Source of the DNA: Firmicutes bacterium UBA3936
GTDB lineage: Bacteria; Bacillota; Dethiobacteria; Dethiobacterales; Dethiobacteraceae
Direction of reading: 5' to 3'
Length of the DNA stretch: 33,252 nucleotides
Assembly: GCA_002385745.1 (NCBI GenBank)
Contig: DGEC01000090.1
Span: forward strand, 1-33,252
Below the pieces are notes generated by a model that was given only the letters and a program-made list of their open reading frames with translations, did not search any database and had not been told where the DNA came from. The translations under genes were made by a program, and so were the position numbers. Positions 31,989 to 33,252 of this stretch are shown piece after piece (position 1 is the stretch's first letter; each line of letters opens with the position of its first letter).

Positions 31989-32706
31989 AATATGCGGGCT
32001 GAAACGGAAAAAAGATGTGGAAAACTGCCTGGAGCTAAAAGTAGATATTCTGGGTTTTGTAGTGGAATACCCCCTGCACGTGCCCTGGAACCTCCGGCGG
32101 GACGAAGCGGCGGCTCTGGTCCGGATGGTGCACCCGCCGCAGCAAAGCTGTATTGTAACGGGAGGAACTCCGGATAAGATTATCGACCTTGCGCTTTATC
32201 TGCGTCCTTCCCTGGTACAGCTGCATTACCGGGAAACCATTGAAGAAACGGTGCGAATTGCCGCTGAACTGCAGAAACACCACATTGGCGTAATCAAAGC
32301 AATCCCCCCTGCAAAAGAAGAGCGAATCAGCCAGTTTGGCACTGCCGACATCAAAGCCGTTGTAAAAATGCTCTGTCAGACCGGCATCCGTGCTTTGCTT
32401 GTTGATCCCCGCATGCCGGCCAATGCTTCCGCGGCCGGCATGCGGCCGGACATTTCCCTTTGCAGAAAAATCATCGGTCTTTCGTCAAAACCTATAATTA
32501 TTGCCGGTGGGATTAATGCCGAAAACGTTGCGGCTATAATCCGGCAAACCGGTGCCTGCTGCATTGATGTTATGACAGGCGTGGAAAGGCGCCCGGGTGT
32601 CAAAGACAAGAATTTGCTGATCAGGCTACTGGAAGCGAGCCGCCGCCCTTTCTTGCTCGTTTCCGGGTTTCCATTTTACGAGGAACGGCGCAATCTGCAG
32701 ATATAG
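31969..32706 (+). CDS. trpF: Phosphoribosylanthranilate isomerase, divergent
   Basis: A 245-residue TIM-barrel isomerase. GTG 31969 overlaps the end of trpC and has GGGAGG (31954-31959) upstream. Kept features: RVKICGL with catalytic Cys9, VQLHYRE, the LLVD strand with the candidate general-acid Asp, IIIAGGINAENV and MTGVERRPGVKD. The usual SPR loop after GFVF is changed to VVEYPLHVPWNLRR, and ~25 residues extend the C-terminus. It is therefore a divergent TrpF. Its last 31 bases overlap a gene on the opposite strand. Confidence 0.9.
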   Translation: MSGIRVKICGLKRKKDVENCLELKVDILGFVVEYPLHVPWNLRRDEAAALVRMVHPPQQSCIVTGGTPDKIIDLALYLRPSLVQLHYRETIEETVRIAAELQKHHIGVIKAIPPAKEERISQFGTADIKAVVKMLCQTGIRALLVDPRMPANASAAGMRPDISLCRKIIGLSSKPIIIAGGINAENVAAIIRQTGACCIDVMTGVERRPGVKDKNLLIRLLEASRRPFLLVSGFPFYEERRNLQI

Positions 32707-33140
32707 CCTACGGAAAAGGCCGCAATTAACAGGAAGTTTGTGAACAGTAAAACAGCATCACTGTCAAGCCGGTTCGTGAAAACCCCGCATATACGCGCCC
32801 CGAGATTTATGACCGGCAGCACATATACCTGTACGAACGAACCTAGACATCTTACCCATCCACCGGACAGGCGGGCGGCGGGTTCAAGCCAGTGAAAGAA
32901 CCAGACATACAGGATACAGACTGTGATGCTCAACGAATTGCCCAAAAGGAAACTGTAAATTTTCTTCATCTTTAACCTGGCAAACAGAGAGCCCACCCAA
33001 ACCCAAAAAATCAGAAATAAAATGGCAATGGGTAAATACCATTTTAAAAGTTGATAACCAGCCGTCACTAACCTGTCCATTAACAGCCCGACAAGAAAGG
33101 GCAGCAAAACCAGCGGCAGTATAAACCAAAGTTTCTTCAT
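32676..33140 (-). CDS. Small polytopic membrane protein of unknown function
   Basis: A 154-residue protein from ATG 33140 with GGGGGAGG upstream; the longer frame from 33221 has no RBS. Four hydrophobic segments alternate with short basic loops (near residues 4-22, 34-55, 64-82 and 125-147). No family recognised. It is convergent with trpF, and their 3' ends overlap by 31 bp, so there is no terminator between them. Confidence 0.65.
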   Translation of the reverse strand: MKKLWFILPLVLLPFLVGLLMDRLVTAGYQLLKWYLPIAILFLIFWVWVGSLFARLKMKKIYSFLLGNSLSITVCILYVWFFHWLEPAARLSGGWVRCLGSFVQVYVLPVINLGARICGVFTNRLDSDAVLLFTNFLLIAAFSVGYICRLRRSS

Positions 33141-33192
33141 AATTCTTCCTCCCCCGATACTTGCGCAAACAATATACTTTCTCCTTAGGCAC

Positions 33193-33221
33193 TTAATACA
33201 ATATATGAAAGAGCAAGTCAA
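33193..33221 (-). promoter_or_regulatory. Promoter of the small membrane protein gene
   Basis: On the minus strand TTGACT (33221-33216) and TATTAA (33198-33193) are 17 bp apart, about 50 bp before the RBS. Confidence 0.45.
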
Positions 33222-33252
33222 CCCCTGTTCAGGATAATAATTCCATAGGTTA

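Overview
The window looks like chromosomal DNA of an anaerobic, low-to-mid GC Firmicute of the Clostridia, possibly a Desulfotomaculum/Pelotomaculum-like Peptococcaceae relative. The evidence is indirect: a tryptophan T-box leader, AGGAGG-type ribosome binding sites with frequent GTG and TTG starts, a PerR-rubrerythrin pair, Fe-dependent and secondary-type alcohol dehydrogenases, ECF-type transport, and consensus sigma-A promoters. No rRNA, tRNA, CRISPR array or complete insertion sequence was seen.

Layout. 1-4175: the tail of an unidentified gene, then a TetR regulator with palindromic operator candidates, in one operon with a peptide/nickel-type ABC binding lipoprotein and two permeases, but no ATPase genes. 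4232-8528: a GNAT plus large C-terminal domain gene interrupted by two compensating frameshifts, an amidohydrolase, and an SDR oxidoreductase lacking the usual catalytic lysine. 8549-10752: a 5'-truncated helical-repeat/beta-propeller gene abutting the first ~80 codons of a zinc secondary alcohol dehydrogenase, which looks like a deletion or assembly junction. 10918-19851: a small basic protein, a phospholipase-C-like/GNAT fusion, rubrerythrin and PerR, a rhomboid protease, an Fe-ADH, a YbaK-type deacylase, a PspC protein, an EamA transporter with a DUF3786 protein, a WecA/TagO-type sugar-phosphate transferase, and a carboxymuconolactone decarboxylase-like protein.

19938-27194 (minus strand) is the most interesting region. 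It is a compact, translationally coupled operon that encodes four extracytoplasmic proteins with a sulfite-oxidase-like ('molybdopterin oxidoreductase') domain lacking the usual Mo-ligand cysteine, an ECF S component, an alkaline-phosphatase-superfamily domain, two ECF ATPases, EcfT, a MobB-like P-loop protein with a cysteine cluster, and an APH-like kinase. It has a plausible promoter and a ~250-nt leader that may be structured. I infer a scavenging route in which an exogenous phosphorylated or nucleotide-linked cofactor, possibly a pterin, is bound and dephosphorylated outside, imported, then rephosphorylated and matured inside. The substrate is unproven.

27392-33252: rlmH, then a T-box-controlled trp operon in the unusual order trpB-A-D-C-F, without trpE/trpG in view, followed by a convergent small membrane protein. 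TrpC is short and has Asp at the usual catalytic Glu; TrpA has Glu at the usual catalytic Asp; TrpF is divergent. Several genes appear to lack or gain one base, so sequencing or assembly indels must be separated from real decay.
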